In this document: positions 34,064 through 45,393 of the stretch, one piece after another | Layout of the letters: the number at the start of each line of letters is the position of its first letter | Position numbering within the stretch: the stretch's first letter is position 1 | Assembly (NCBI GenBank): GCA_963576565.1 | Contig: OY755044.1 | Span: 39,577,235-39,641,234, forward strand | Length of the DNA: 64,000 nt | Direction: 5' to 3' | From: Aspidapion aeneum | Taxonomy: Eukaryota; Arthropoda; Insecta; Coleoptera; Brentidae | Program-made: the position numbers and the translations under genes | Notes under the pieces: generated by a model | Told to the model about the DNA's origin: nothing | Seen by the model: only the letters and a program-made list of their open reading frames with translations | Database searches by the model: none

Positions 34064-34475
34064 GCAAGCTAAAGAAATAAAAATAGATAATAAAACTTTC
34101 TATTCCTACACCTACAGGAACGACACTAATTTATTTTCTAACTTTGCATACTGCCGATTAAAGGGGTCCCGAAAAGCACACCCGAAAGCAATTAAAAGCG
34201 CATCACAAAAAAATCTGCCAATTAGGTGCCGTCTATCCACCTGTGCTCGGTCGGTCCGAAAACAAATACTTTGTGGTCGGACCGCAAAGAGTCGCGCCTC
34301 TTCTCTGTCGGTAGGGTTGAAATTATACCAGGAAGATTTTATATGAATTTGGATAACTTTTGAAGGGCAGAAAGAAGCAAAATTTCATGAAAACGATAGA
34401 ACCCCGCATTAGGAGTTCTTCAAGCGACTTTGCAAAAACTATACAAGAAAAATATAAAATTTTGATTTAATTTTT

Positions 34476-34799
34476 ATTTTGTCCGTTCATGTTAAATTTG
34501 AAAATTTGAAGGCAAATATCTGAAAAGCTATTCGATAAATTTTCGAAATTTTTACACAGTTGTAAAGAAAAAGAGACCTTCAAAACAATGTATCACTAGA
34601 CCCACTTTCCTCATTTAAAATGTAAAGGTAATGGTTACCCCTCGAAGGGGGTGCATGCTACAAAAATTTCAGAATAGCCAAAAAGTGTCCCTTTTATACA
34701 CAAAATCGACTTGTTTCGCGTTTTTCAAATTTTCTAATAGTTTTTGAGTAAATCCAGGTGGATCATTTTTAATGTTACACCCTGTATATTACAGCGTGT
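34476..34799 (+). repeat. Probable Tc1/mariner-like element end
   Basis: A non-coding stretch ends TTACACCCTGTA, the same type of terminus as the rosa-like element (ACACCCTGTA at 40095-40104). A second terminus-like string, TACAGCGTGTC, begins two bases later and matches the end of the foldback at 48289. It may be two abutting element remnants. Confidence 0.4.
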
Positions 34800-35615
34800 C
34801 ATCCCTCCAAACAAATTTAAATTTTTTTATTTTTATGTCAGCTATTTAAGAGAAAAATAAGTTACGTTTGGACCCATTAACTAAGTAAGACAAACTGGAT
34901 AATATGGGTTAAAAGCAAAAACATTGCTGTGAAAGCGCTGTCCTAGCTCTGTTTTAGCTGGGAAAGAGCTAGCTTTATCCCAGAAATTATTTTATTTGCA
35001 GAAGCTTTCAATTCTGACTCCCTAACTTTAATGCACTGCAAGCTCTGTTTTTCATACCTATCTATGGTTTTCGCTAATGTTTGGCGTCTACGGAGGCGTC
35101 TGTTTTTCTTATACAAAGTTTTAGTTTCGAATTTCATACCAGCACATTGTGGTTATGTCAACATTTCAGAGGAAAAATCAACTTCAGGGCTACACACAAA
35201 GAATAATGCAATTCGCTCCAGTTATGTATTATTATCAGCATATAGAAATATTACCCAAGTGGTAGAAGTACCGAATTATTACCTATACAAAGAACTGAAA
35301 GATATAGAGCATTAGGAGTTATACAGCATGATTAAATGATATAGGGAGTATAATAAATTATTACTGTAGAACACCTGCATTTGTATAAAATATCTGAGGG
35401 CACGGCATTGCCTCGCCAAGTTCGCGCTGCCGTACAATCTTTTCTTGAAACTTTCAGCCCATATTTGACCTATCTAAAACTCTATTTCGAAATGAGCTAC
35501 GAATCTCACACACATTGCACAGTCGTAGATCTTCATAGAGTTAACAACCCCTCCAAGTTTCATAAACTTCCATAAAGTAGTAAAGTAGTTACAAAATTTC
35601 AAAAAACGTCGAAAT
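34800..35615. other. Unassigned sequence
   Basis: Two antisense open frames overlap (34943-35137 minus, lysine/arginine-rich; 35031-35315 plus). Neither has a domain I can name. Confidence 0.35.
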
Positions 35616-36335
35616 TGCCACTCACTCACTGACTCACTCACTCATGTATAGATCATCAAAATTCTACTGTACTTCCAGACATGCTCCAAAGCCGAAATTT
35701 GGCAGATTGATAGAAATTATGACCAAACCGCTGGAAAAAATCAAAAAACTTCAAAATTCTAATTTACTCCCCTTCCCTATACAGGTAAAGTTATGTAAAA
35801 GTAACATTGCTCACTTCCCGAAATTCCAGAGAGCTGAGCTTTGGCATACTGATAGGAACTATGATAAAACTATAGGAAAAAATTAAAACACCCCAAAATT
35901 CTAATTTACTTCCCTCCCCTATAAATGTAAACTTATGTAAAAGTAACGTTGCCCACTTCCAGACAGGCTATAGAGAGCTGAGCTTTGGAAGGCCGATAGT
36001 AACTATGATAAAGCTATAGAAAAAAATTAAAACACCGCAAAATTCTAATTTACTTCCCTCCCCTATAAATGTAAATGTATGTAAAATTAACACTGCCCAC
36101 TTTCAGAAAAGCTAGAGAGCTGAGCTTTTTAAGACTGAAAGACAGTATGATAAAACTATAGGAAAAAATTTAAAAACACGAATATATTAATCTAGTTCCC
36201 TCCCCTATACATGTAAAGTTATGTAAAAGTAACATTGTCCACTTTCAGAAACGCTAGCGAGCTGAGCTTTGGAAGGCTGATAGGAACTAATAAAACCATG
36301 GGAAAAAATTTAAAAAACCTCAAAATTTTAAGTAT
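35616..36335 (+). repeat. 142-144 bp satellite, five units
   Basis: Head-to-tail units share AATTTACTTCCCTCCCCTAT, GTAAAAGTAACATTGCCCAC, GAGAGCTGAGCTTTGGAAGG and ATGATAAAACTATAGGAAAA. The CCCTAT block recurs at 35775, 35917, 36061 and 36203, giving steps of 142, 144 and 142. Separate units of the same family occur at 55885-55930, 57168-57215 and 57716-57860. Confidence 0.9.
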
Positions 36336-37288
36336 AGCATTGCAAAAGTTTTGAACAATATTCCGCATATTGTACTACTTTAAAAATTAAATATTATCCA
36401 ATTCCTTTGAAAAAGAAGTAAAATTATAACCAATTTAAAAAAACATTTCCAAACTAGCAAGAACCTTTTATTTTTAAATTTGTATTGGAGAACTTGGCTT
36501 TACTTTTATCTCAATTCTTTTTACCGACTGCCATTTTCGCGTACCTGGCTTTTTCACATGAAATGTTTTTGTTATGATGTAGTATGTAAGAAAAAAGTAT
36601 TACACGTGGGTACGCTCATTGTTTCAGGATAGCCAGACCCACAGCCAATACCTGTGCGCTCCGGTAAAGTAGAGGGAGGAAATTTATGACAACCATTGTT
36701 TCCCCTTGCTCGGCGATCTTTTTAATCCTTACTTGTTATTCCAGATTAGTCACTATCATTTCCGATTTTCACTTTTTAGCCCTGATCTGTTACTTCTCAT
36801 CCCCGAATTTTACTTTCGTAACTTATCAGGGACGTTACTTTTCATCCCTTGAATAAACATTCATTTTAATTCCAAAATGAAGGATAAAAAATTTAAATTT
36901 ACGAAAAAAATATGCATCCTTATCTAGATTTGATGTCCTTCCGAAGCAGGTCATTAATAAACCTCACCCTTTACCCCCAGTTATAGTTCTATGTCAGCTA
37001 CATAGCCAGCGAGAGAGAAATTGGGGCTTTTGTTATTTTCTCAGCCATATTATTTCACTTTTTATTGTTTGGATTAAAAAATAATTTAGGAACAGTTTTA
37101 CATTACTCCAGAGTATGGAAAAATTAACGTTTTTTATTTTAAGGATGAAAAAATAGTAGGTACTTATTTATTTTTTCGCATTTCACGAACCAAAGAGGTT
37201 ACTTTAGTGCTACTAAAGTAAAAAAGTGACATAAACAAGTGTTTCTGTTTTTTATTGGAAAAATAAATGGATCAATGACGGATCTGAC
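36336..37288. other. Unassigned sequence
   Basis: No gene or repeat recognised. Confidence 0.4.
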
Positions 37289-37757
37289 ACCTTCCTAGCT
37301 AGCCTATTATCAAACTTCAAGTGAAGCCATGATAATATATCAGCCTTGAAAACAATTTTTTGTAAATATCTAAGAAACTAAAGCTCCTACGAAGTTTTTG
37401 GTTATAACACGAATTATTGAGCAAAACATAGTCTACCATATTCCGAAAAGAGTGTATTGACACGATGCTCCATTAAAAAGTTCGCATTTTTTAAACATTT
37501 TAATTGTCAGCTCGTAAGAGTGTCGAACACTATTTTACCTAAAAATTTTATGGAAATCGGTTCAGCGATTTAGGAGCTATAGTGTTACGCACAGAAATAA
37601 TATATATATACACACACACAGAGACAGACATCACGACGATAATTGCTAGGATAGGTCAAAATACATCCAAATAACACATTTTTGGCGTTATCTGAAAAAA
37701 AAAAATTTTGTAGAAAATAATACCTTTTCTAGCCATTGCAATGCTGGCTAGGAAGGT
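37289..37757 (+). mobile_element. ACCTTCC-family inverted-repeat element, complete
   Basis: About 469 bp, starting ACCTTCCTAGCTAGCC and ending GGCTAGGAAGGT, imperfect terminal inverted repeats of about 16 bp. Inside are ATCGGTTCAGCGATTTAGGA and a (CA)n/(CAGA)n microsatellite. Other copies are at 4824-5285, 17295-17512 and 42903-43311. It is non-coding. It lies less than 20 bp from the rosa-like element. Confidence 0.75.
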
Positions 37758-38455
37758 AAAAATGTAATACTAAAATACAGGATGTTCCATATAAAAGCAA
37801 GTACATGGGGATTTCGGAAACGGTAAGAGATACGAGTTTGTTTATATAAGAAAAAAGTTGTGCTATTCTAAGCTCAATCAGGCCGTATCAAAATTAAAAA
37901 TATCTACAGTAGTTTTTAAAATATCGAGCAAAAACTAAAAATTATGTTTTTTGAAAAATTGAAATATCGCCGGCATCTTGCAAACAAATTTAATGAAATT
38001 TGGTAGTTTTGTATAAGCAACTACGGCCAATTGAAAGCCGTTAACAATTTTTTTCTAGGCCCTGTAGTTTTTTTGAAACCATAGCCAACATTGTTATTTC
38101 TTATGACCGCCATATTGAATTTATACTTCAATAAATAGAGCATAAAAGGAGCTTTTCAACCGTGTATAATAACCCTATCTTTGGATGACGGAAAATGTGA
38201 ATTTAATTAAAAAATAGTTTTTTACTTAGTTGGCTGTGAAACAAAAGCCGTAGTTGTGTTGTCTTACCTATGTAACTACCTTTCAAAACTTTTCCATTTA
38301 TTTGATTTATATGCAAATCTTTAGGACTCTTATTTTTTAATTTTTCTCCGGCTAAGGAATAATACAATTTCTTAAAATCTTTTATTTCTGAAACAAAAGT
38401 TTGCATTTATTATTTAATTTAAAATAAAACTAAAAACCGATAACAAAACATTGAA

Positions 38456-39548
38456 TTAAATAAGCAAATGTTTAAGAATTCCATCGTTGTTATTCATGCA
38501 AATCTTGCATCGATGAATTAGAGACATGCATGCATATTTAAACATTTGTTCAGGAATTTCTTCTAAGGCTTGAACCACAGCTGACTCAAGTTCTTCTATC
38601 TTATTATGAGTAGTAGAATAAACTTTATCTTTTAAGTATTCCCAAATACAAAAATTAAGAGGCGTAAGGTCCGGCGAACGTGCAGGCCAGGCAACTGGAC
38701 CTCGATTTCCGATCCAGTTATTTTCTTGTTGCTGATTCAAATAGTCGGTTATTGTTCTTGCATCATGTGGAGGTGCTCCATCTAGCTGGAATTACATATT
38801 TACTACAGGAATTACATATTTGCTGAATAGAGGCAAATTTTCTAAAATTTGGTTAACGTAATTTTGTAGAATTTCTAGATATCGAGGTGCCGTCAAATTA
38901 TTGTGAAAAATGTTAAATCGTATGTCCGTTTATGACTCCTAGCCATACTTTCAAACCCCACCTAACTTGATGGTGCACGATTTAAGAACGGATTTTCATC
39001 GGCCCAGCACACGTAGTTATGTGTGTTAAATACCCCGCAGTTTGTAAACCTGCTGTCATCGGACCACAGAACCTTAAGCAGAAATTGAGGGTTTTCCTGC
39101 GATTTTTGTATGAACCAATTGCAAAACAAGGTTCTCCTTTCTAAGTCACTATCTGGGAGTGCTTGGCTAACATGTGTTGCATATGGATGATACTTAAATT
39201 TTTTAAGAATTCTTTGTGCAGTCGATTTGGGTACTTCAACATTATTTTTAAGATTACGAAGGAAGATGCGAGGATTGTCAATCATTATCATCATCATGTA
39301 TTTTCATCAGGTTGTCGATTACGATTTTGTTTTTTAAAGGAACCATATGCAATTAAATTATTTCTAAGTATTCTGAATATTGACAAACCTGGTTCGGTTT
39401 GGTTCGGTTCGGTTCGGTAAGGTTCATTGAAAATATTGGCAAACCTGGTTGTCGTCTTTCTGGATATCTCTGAAAGTACATATCTCTTATTACACAAAAT
39501 ATAACATTCATACATATCTCCTTTCTCCCAATTTGGAAACCTTTTCAT
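38456..39548 (-). pseudogene. DD41D transposase, frameshifted
   Basis: Minus-strand pieces lie in order. An N-terminal helix-turn-helix region (39294-39548) is followed, after a frameshift at a (GAT)n run near 39297, by VPKSTAQRILKKFKYHPYAT and VLWSDDSRF (first catalytic Asp). Frame changes follow near 38988 and 38920, then LDGAPPH (second Asp) and RSPDLTPLNFCIWEYLKDKV. The third catalytic residue should be Asp but is Asn (PLNF), 41 residues after the second. A 20-base tandem duplication at about 38790-38829 adds another break. It is not functional as it stands. Confidence 0.85.
39377..39452 (+). repeat. GGTTC array inside the transposase, with 19-bp flanking repeats
   Basis: GGTTC-type units occupy 39391-39418. 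The 19-mers AATATTGACAAACCTGGTT (39377-39395) and AATATTGGCAAACCTGGTT (39434-39452) flank the array. The repeat step is 57 bases, so the transposase frame stays open and gains the residues EPYRTEPNQTEPG. Confidence 0.8.
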
Positions 39549-40133
39549 GTTAAATTTAAGTAATTTAGAAAGTTTAAAACTCCAACAGATAAATCAAATA
39601 AATGACAAAGTTTTGACAGATAGTTACGTAGGTATGACAACAAACGCAACTACGGCCTTTGTTTCACAGCCAACCAAGTGAATAACAGTTTTTTAAATAA
39701 ATTCATATTTTCCGTCATTCATAGATAGGCTACATTATACATGGTTAAAAAGCTCTTTTAATGCTTTATTTATTGACGTATAAATTCAATATGGCGGTCA
39801 TAAGAAATAACAAAGTTGGCTATAGTTTCAAAAAACTAGAGGGCCTAGAAAAAATTTGTTAACGTCATTCGATTGGCCGTAGTTGCTTATACAAAACTAC
39901 CCAATTTCATTAAATTTGTTCGCTTGATGGCGGCGATATTTCAATTTTTTTTTAAAATATTAATAACCCCTGTAGATATCTTCAATATTGATACAGCACC
40001 TGATTGGGCTTAGAATAGCGCAACTTTTTCTTATTTAAACAAACTCGTATCTCTTACCGTTTCCGAAATCCCCATGTAGTTGCTTTTATCTGGTACACCC
40101 TGTATACGTATAGCTGGCCAGGGCTATCAAAAC

Positions 40134-40690
40134 GGACGGGCCACGATCCTCCACTTTGTTGTCACATCCGGGGCTGATTTTTTTTTGATGGTCACGTTAC
40201 GACACAGCTGATTGCCTTTAAAATATTGAAGTTGGAATGACGGTTCACGAATATTTTATTTTTTTAAAAATAAAGCCGATTTTGAGATTATTTTTACTAT
40301 ATTCTTGCAGAATAATTTTTTTTAAATGTATAGTGATCCTTTATTTTTCAGAGCGGCTTCATTAGCTCACACTAAAATTAAATTTAAAGCAGAAGCGAAT
40401 GTGACAAACACAGATGACAAAGTCAAATACATATCAAACATGGCGGGAAATTTGAATTCAAAGTAAGAAATGCTAAATTTTGAAGATTTTAACCTTTTAA
40501 TCATCTTGCATCCGTACAAAATTTTGGTGGAATATCGGGATGGTGTCTGAGATTATTCCACTGAAATTTCGCGGAAATCTGTAGTGCCATTTTGAAAATA
40601 TCATAAAAAAACGTCTGACCTTAAGCCCCGGGAGAACAGCTGAATTTTTCAGGGTCGTGGCCTGTATTTTTTTGTGGGCCTTGAGCTGGC
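40134..40690 (+). repeat. Left arm of an 11.7-kb inverted structure
   Basis: It matches the reverse complement of 50950-51812 along its length: TTTTTGATGGTCACG, TTGGAATGACGGTT, AATTTAAAGCAGAAGCGAAT, TTCGCGGAAATCTG and GGCCTGTATTTTTT. The right arm has extra DNA at about 51250-51500. A third, partial copy is at 20872-21000. See findings for the interpretation. Confidence 0.75.
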
Positions 40691-40733
40691 TTTAAAATTT
40701 TCATGCGCGGTGACAACCCCTGTGTAGGAATAC

Positions 40734-40880
40734 TTTTAAAGGCGACGCTCACGGCCGATCGTTTGAGGACCTACTGGTTGGACGGTAACCGTTTAGGCAC
40801 AGACCCTTTGGGCGCTATGAATTTGAGCGTCCATCATTTGGACGATGGCCATTTGGGCGCTGAACGTTTGGGTAAAGCCG
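40734..40880 (+). repeat. 15-bp degenerate array
   Basis: Units of 15 bp end in TTTGG or TTTAG (for example GCGCTGAACGTTTGG and ACGATGGCCATTTGG). In frame they give a run of five-residue repeats (NRLGT, DPLGA, GHLGA). It resembles the arms of the foldback element at 972-1415, but no inverted partner lies nearby. Confidence 0.65.
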
Positions 40881-41204
40881 TTAACAACAAAAAACAATAA
40901 TGCCTTAACACCCACATTTTTTCGACGACTGTTTGGACCGAACCCCCTTGGAAGGGGTGCAGAGTGGTTCTGCACCATTCGCCAGATCTCCACCAAAGAA
41001 ATTCGTATGATTTCATTTTTTCTGAAAATGTTGACGTATGACACAATATTGTATCACAAACAGGCAAGCGAGAAACAAAAACGTGACGTGACTTAACCAA
41101 CCTAACACACCGTAACCTGCGGATGTTTAAGGCCATTCTGTGTCTCCAGTTTACACGCATACGCGTTACGATCTACAAAACTTTTCTGTCTTTGTATCTG
41201 TTAC

Positions 41205-42156
41205 GCCCAAATATCGGAAACGCTCATTGAGCGAAAAAAACGACCGCAACGCGTTCTGGACGGTGTAGAATGACCAAATACCGAAATGACATAATTTTTC
41301 GCTTTGTGTCCGTTCTTGTTGACCACGTCGCGTCGTGGACAATACTCAAACGACCACGACGCGTTCTAGATGATTTAAAAAGCTCATAAACCGACCATGG
41401 TTCTTCAGTAAATTTACAGAAATAACTAAAAATTTCAAAATTTTTATTGTAACTTATTTATACATGAAAATTTATTTACAATAATAGGACTGAATCGCAG
41501 GTAGATAAAACTATTTACTTGTTTTTGCAGGCACTATTCTTGTGGAAATTGCACAACACCTCATTGGCCCTGCAGTTGCATTTTTTTGTATTGACTTTAC
41601 AAAAAAAGCATTTTTTTTTATTCATGTTTTTATAATAGCTTGTAAGTATTATAACCTCTTGTTTGTTTGTGTCCAGTTGCCATATGGGCAGCTTCAATAA
41701 TGCCAAAAGGATCCCCCGTTTTCAGTAATATCGAAAATTTCCATCCTGTGTTCCTTTGGACTTTTCAACTAACTTTTCATATTTCCCAATTGTTATGATA
41801 TCATATCTCTTTAGTCTTTTCTATTGTTTGGACGACAAGGGCATTTTGCTATCTTTGAAGCGGTTCGCTTCTTGGACGACCTCTCCATACCGTTCGTTCG
41901 TAAAATAATCATTGCTGTTATCAACGAGGCAGTTGGAAACACACTGACAAGTCTAGACAAGAAAGATCGGTTTATAAACTCTCTAAATCATCCAGAACGC
42001 GTTGTGCGCGTTTGAGCATTGTCCACGACGCGTCGTGGTCAACAAGAACGGACACAAAGCGAAAAATTATCTCATTTCGGTATTTGGTCATTCGGCACCG
42101 TCCAGAACGCGTTGGGGTCGTTTTTTTCGCTCAATGAACGTTTTCGATGTTTGGGC
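41205..42156. mobile_element. Inverted-repeat element with ~190-bp ends
   Basis: It starts GCCCAAATATCGGAAACG; the right end reverse-complemented starts GCCCAAACATCGAAAACG. Inversion continues through TCATTGAGCGAAAAAAACGA, CCGTTCTTGTTGACCACG and further. The middle carries a short minus-strand Cys/His-rich tail (next entry). No clear target duplication; TA follows the right end. The family is uncertain: the Cys-rich tail suggests piggyBac ancestry, but TTAA flanks are absent. Confidence 0.7.
41515..41706 (-). pseudogene. Cys/His-rich C-terminal remnant of a possible transposase
   Basis: The last ~35 residues read KKCFFCKVNTKKCNCRANEV then LCNFHKNSACKNK. The pattern C-x2-C-x5-C-x-C-x6-C-x2-H-x4-C resembles the cysteine-rich tail of piggyBac-type transposases. 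Nothing of the catalytic domain is recognisable, and the upstream part of this frame is unlike a transposase. Tentative. Confidence 0.35.
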
Positions 42157-42576
42157 TAGATATAGATAGAGATAGCTAAATTTCTTGCTCTTTAACCATT
42201 TTGCTAACATGGGCAGCGAGGAAGATGAGATGGTAGATTTTTCAATGTACCCAAATTATTAATTTTAGATTATTCCTATTTTTAAAAATATATCTTTAAA
42301 TGATTCAATTATCAGTAGTTTTTAAAGCTAGTTACTTTGGAGCGCGTCCAAGTTGTATTCAAAAGTTTAAGGAAGTTCCATTATTGGTAACTATCGGTAG
42401 ATGAATAATTGAAACATTCGCTTTACTTCACGCTTTTGATGTTGCAAAATAACGCTTTTAACGGATCTGTTTACCAAAACTTTGTAATATCAGAAATTCG
42501 TTTCATTTAACATAAGAGACTACGATAAAGAGAGGCTTGTTTAAAATGAACAGTTTTTTGTTATCCATAGTGATTA

Positions 42577-42905
42577 CACGGTAAAAAAGTTTGTCTTCAA
42601 TGAAACCACGTTCTTTTCTTGAATAAATTGATTTACCTTAAAACAATTTGTTTTGAATTAAAATATTTCTTTTTAGTTCAACGCAACGGTTAATCTTGAA
42701 ATGAGACTTTATTTTTCTTCTTTAATTGTTTTGTTTCAGTATATTCCATTTTGTAACAAAGCAAATTGTCTTCATATAAGTAATATTTTGCTTCCAGAGA
42801 AAACGGTGCCTTAGATTCAGTTCTAAGTTATAATAAAACAATTTCTGTTTCACATTAAAATAAGAGGCAAGACATTTTTTGTGCTATATCAAGAAAATAT
42901 TCTCT
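42577..42905. mobile_element. CACGGTAAAAAA miniature element, copy B (truncated)
   Basis: Inverted copy of 17541-17934. It keeps the CACGGTAAAAAA end but runs into the next repeat after ATCAAGAAAATATTCTCTTG, lacking the other terminus. Confidence 0.7.
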
Positions 42906-43311
42906 TGTGTTATTTGAATGTATTTTTACCTATCCTAGCAATATCGTCATGATATCTGTCTGTGTGTGTGAGTGTGTATATTATTTTTGTCCGTAACATG
43001 ATAGCTCCTAAGCCGCCGAACCGATTTTCATAAAATTTTCAGGTAAAATAGTGTTCGACATTCCTACGAGCTGATTGGATTTTGGTCAAAATCCATTAAA
43101 TGCTAATGACAGTTTTTTGACAATTAAAACATTTGCAACAAATGCTAACTTTTTAACGGAGCATCGTATCAATATGCGGTTTTCGGAATATAGTAGACTT
43201 GCTCGATAATTTACGCTATATCCAAAAACTTCCTAAAAGCAAAAAAACTGTTTTTAAGGCTCATATATCATGGCTTCAATTGAAGTGTGCTAATAGGCTA
43301 GCTAGAAAGGT
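42903..43311 (-). mobile_element. ACCTTCC-family element, inverted and right-truncated
   Basis: The reverse complement starts ACCTTTCTAGCTAGCC, matching the left end of 37289-37757, and continues co-linearly to the microsatellite and GATAGGTAAAAATACATTCA. The last ~75 bp are missing where the CACGGTAAAAAA element begins. Confidence 0.75.
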
Positions 43312-43563
43312 ACCAGATCCGTCATGTATCCAGTTATTTCACTTAAGGTGAGGGATAAGGCTTATCTTATTTTTAAGATCTAACAGTAAAACTAAGATTT
43401 CTTGGTAATTTCCAAGTATCTATAAAGTTATCCAACTCATCTTATGAAAAAAAATTAAATTTATTTAATTTTTATTAAACTTTACAAAAGTAAAATTAAA
43501 AACAGTAAGCAGGTAAATCCTATATTGATTCTCATTTCAATATATCTCAGTTTTTACAACACA

Positions 43564-45393
43564 TACCGGGTGGGCCAAAAAATACCGGACAATTTTTTAT
43601 TCATTATAACTTTTGAACATTATCATCGATTCTAATGGGACAAACAGCACTTGACAGAGAATTAATCAGAGTTTTGAACAAAAACATTTTTTGTCCGCCA
43701 TTTCAAAATCCAAGATGGCGGACGAAATGAAATTGTACCCTTCAAAGATGCTCGTTTATTCTTGTGATGCGAACATGTTTTAAAATTTTTTTAAATCACT
43801 AAAAAAGCGGCGTTCTTGCCACACACAACAAGGTATGAATTAGCAAAATCGGTGTAGTGGTTCTAAAAAAAATATTTTTGTTTTGAATATAATACGATTG
43901 CCTTGCCAATCATGTCTGCATTTATTTCCTTATAAATTCATTACTACTGCACCGATTTTAACGAAATAAAAAATATGAGATTTGATTGCTTTTTAAAGAT
44001 CATGATCAAAATTTATTAACATCTTAACATTTAAGATGGTGGACAGAATCATAATTGATTCTTCAAAATGGCGTGTTTAGTCTTATTTTCAAAAAATCTT
44101 TTAGTTTTCTTTAATTTCTAGAAAAGCACTACTTTTCCCTCGCACAACAAGGTATAAATTAGTAAAATCGGTTTGGTGGTTCTCCAAAAATACATTTATA
44201 GATTATACGATTGCATTGCCAATCCTGTCTGCATTTATTTCTTTATAAACTCATTATTACTGAATCGATCTTAGTGAAATAAAAAAAATAGTATTGTTCT
44301 TTAAAGCTTATAATCGAAATTTACCGTCATCTTAGAAGTTAAGATGTCGGAAATAATCATACTTGACCCTTCAAAGAGGCACGGTTATTCTTATTTTCAA
44401 AAAATGTTTTAGATTTTTTTTTAATTTGTAGAAAAGCACTTAATTAGATTTTATCTCCTTATGCAGGAGAAAAATATCTCTTTCTATAAATTAAAAAAAA
44501 AACTAAAACATTTTCGGAAAATAAGAATAAGTACGCCATTTTGCCGAATCAATTATGAATCTGTCCGACATCTTAAATTCTAAGACGGCGGCAAATTTCG
44601 ATTATAATCTTTAAAGAGCAATCATTTATTAACATGATTTTTTTTATTTCACTAAAATTGGTTTAGTAATAACGAATTTATAAGGAAATGAATACAGACA
44701 GGATTGGCAATGCAATCGTATAATCTGTAAAACAATGGCTGAAACATAAATAGATTTTTTAAAAACCACTACACCGATTTTACTAATTTGCAATTGCAAT
44801 TGCAATTTACAAAAGTAGTGCTTTTCTATAAATTAAAAAAAAACTAAAACATTTGCGGAAACTAAGATTAAACAAGCCATTTTGAAGAATCAATTATGAT
44901 TCTGTCCGCCTTCTTAAAGTTTAAGATGGCGATAAACTTTGATCATGATCTTGAAAAAGCAATCAATTATCACCAGGTTGTTTTTTCATTAAAATCGGTT
45001 TAGTATAGTAATGAATTTATAAGGAAATAAATGCAGACATGATTGGCAAGACAATCGTATAATATGTAAAACAATGGAAACAAAAATATTTTTTTTAAAC
45101 CCACTAAACCGATTTTGCTAATTCGTACCTTGTTGTGCGTGGCAAGAATGTAGCTTTCTTACTAATTAAAAAAAATAATTAAGACATGTTCGCAACATGA
45201 GAATAAACGAGCATCTTTAAAGGGTACATTTTAATTTCGTCCGCCATCTTGGATTTTGAGATGGTTGACAAAAAAATTTGTCTGTCAAAACTCTGATTAA
45301 TTCTCTTCTAAGTGCAGTTTGTCCCATTAAAATCGATAGTTCAAAAGTTATATTGAAAAAAAAATTGTCCGGTTTTTTTTCGCCCACCCGGTA
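43564..45393. mobile_element. 1.8-kb foldback element, copy B
   Basis: TA dinucleotides at 43564-43565 and 45392-45393 flank CCGGGTGGGCC and its inverse. It has the same organisation as 18351-20245: direct ~310-bp modules on the left (ATTGCCTTGCCAATCATGTC at about 43898, a variant at about 44207), inverted on the right (about 44690 and 45030). Hairpins of GCCATCTT/AAGATGGCGG type separate the modules. It has fewer modules than copy A. Non-coding. Confidence 0.8.

Larger units (their letters stand above)
29574..34444 (+). mobile_element. CTATAGTTTTTGCAAAG miniature element, copy 2, split by a LINE
   Basis: The ends are GTATAGTTTTGGCAAAGTC (29574) and GACTTTGCAAAAACTATAC (to 34444). Removing the LINE and one copy of ATTTAATTATGGC gives an element shorter than copy 1 (5616-6103). 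It lacks a stretch present in copy 1 between the AAAG of the left end and TCTACTCATGAAAATT. The right part has a 95-codon open frame at 34059-34346 with no recognised domain, not conserved in copy 1. Confidence 0.8.
37776..40104 (-). mobile_element. rosa-like (DD41D) transposon with ~470-bp inverted ends
   Basis: TA dinucleotides at 37776-37777 and 40103-40104 flank termini CAGGATGTTCC and, reverse-complemented, CAGGGTGTACC. Long diverged inverted arms (about 37778-38280 and 39610-40102) share CATGGGGATTTCGGAAACGG and GCAACTACGGCC. The body carries a decayed transposase on the minus strand. Terminal CAGGGTGT, TA insertion and the DD41D spacing fit the rosa group of the IS630-Tc1-mariner superfamily. 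Confidence 0.85.

Noticed and set aside
34059..34346. 95-codon frame in the miniature element as a real gene
   Set aside because: The other copy of the element (5616-6103) does not keep the frame.
40703..40900. 65-codon frame of five-residue repeats
   Set aside because: It follows from the 15-bp degenerate array, with no conserved gene context.
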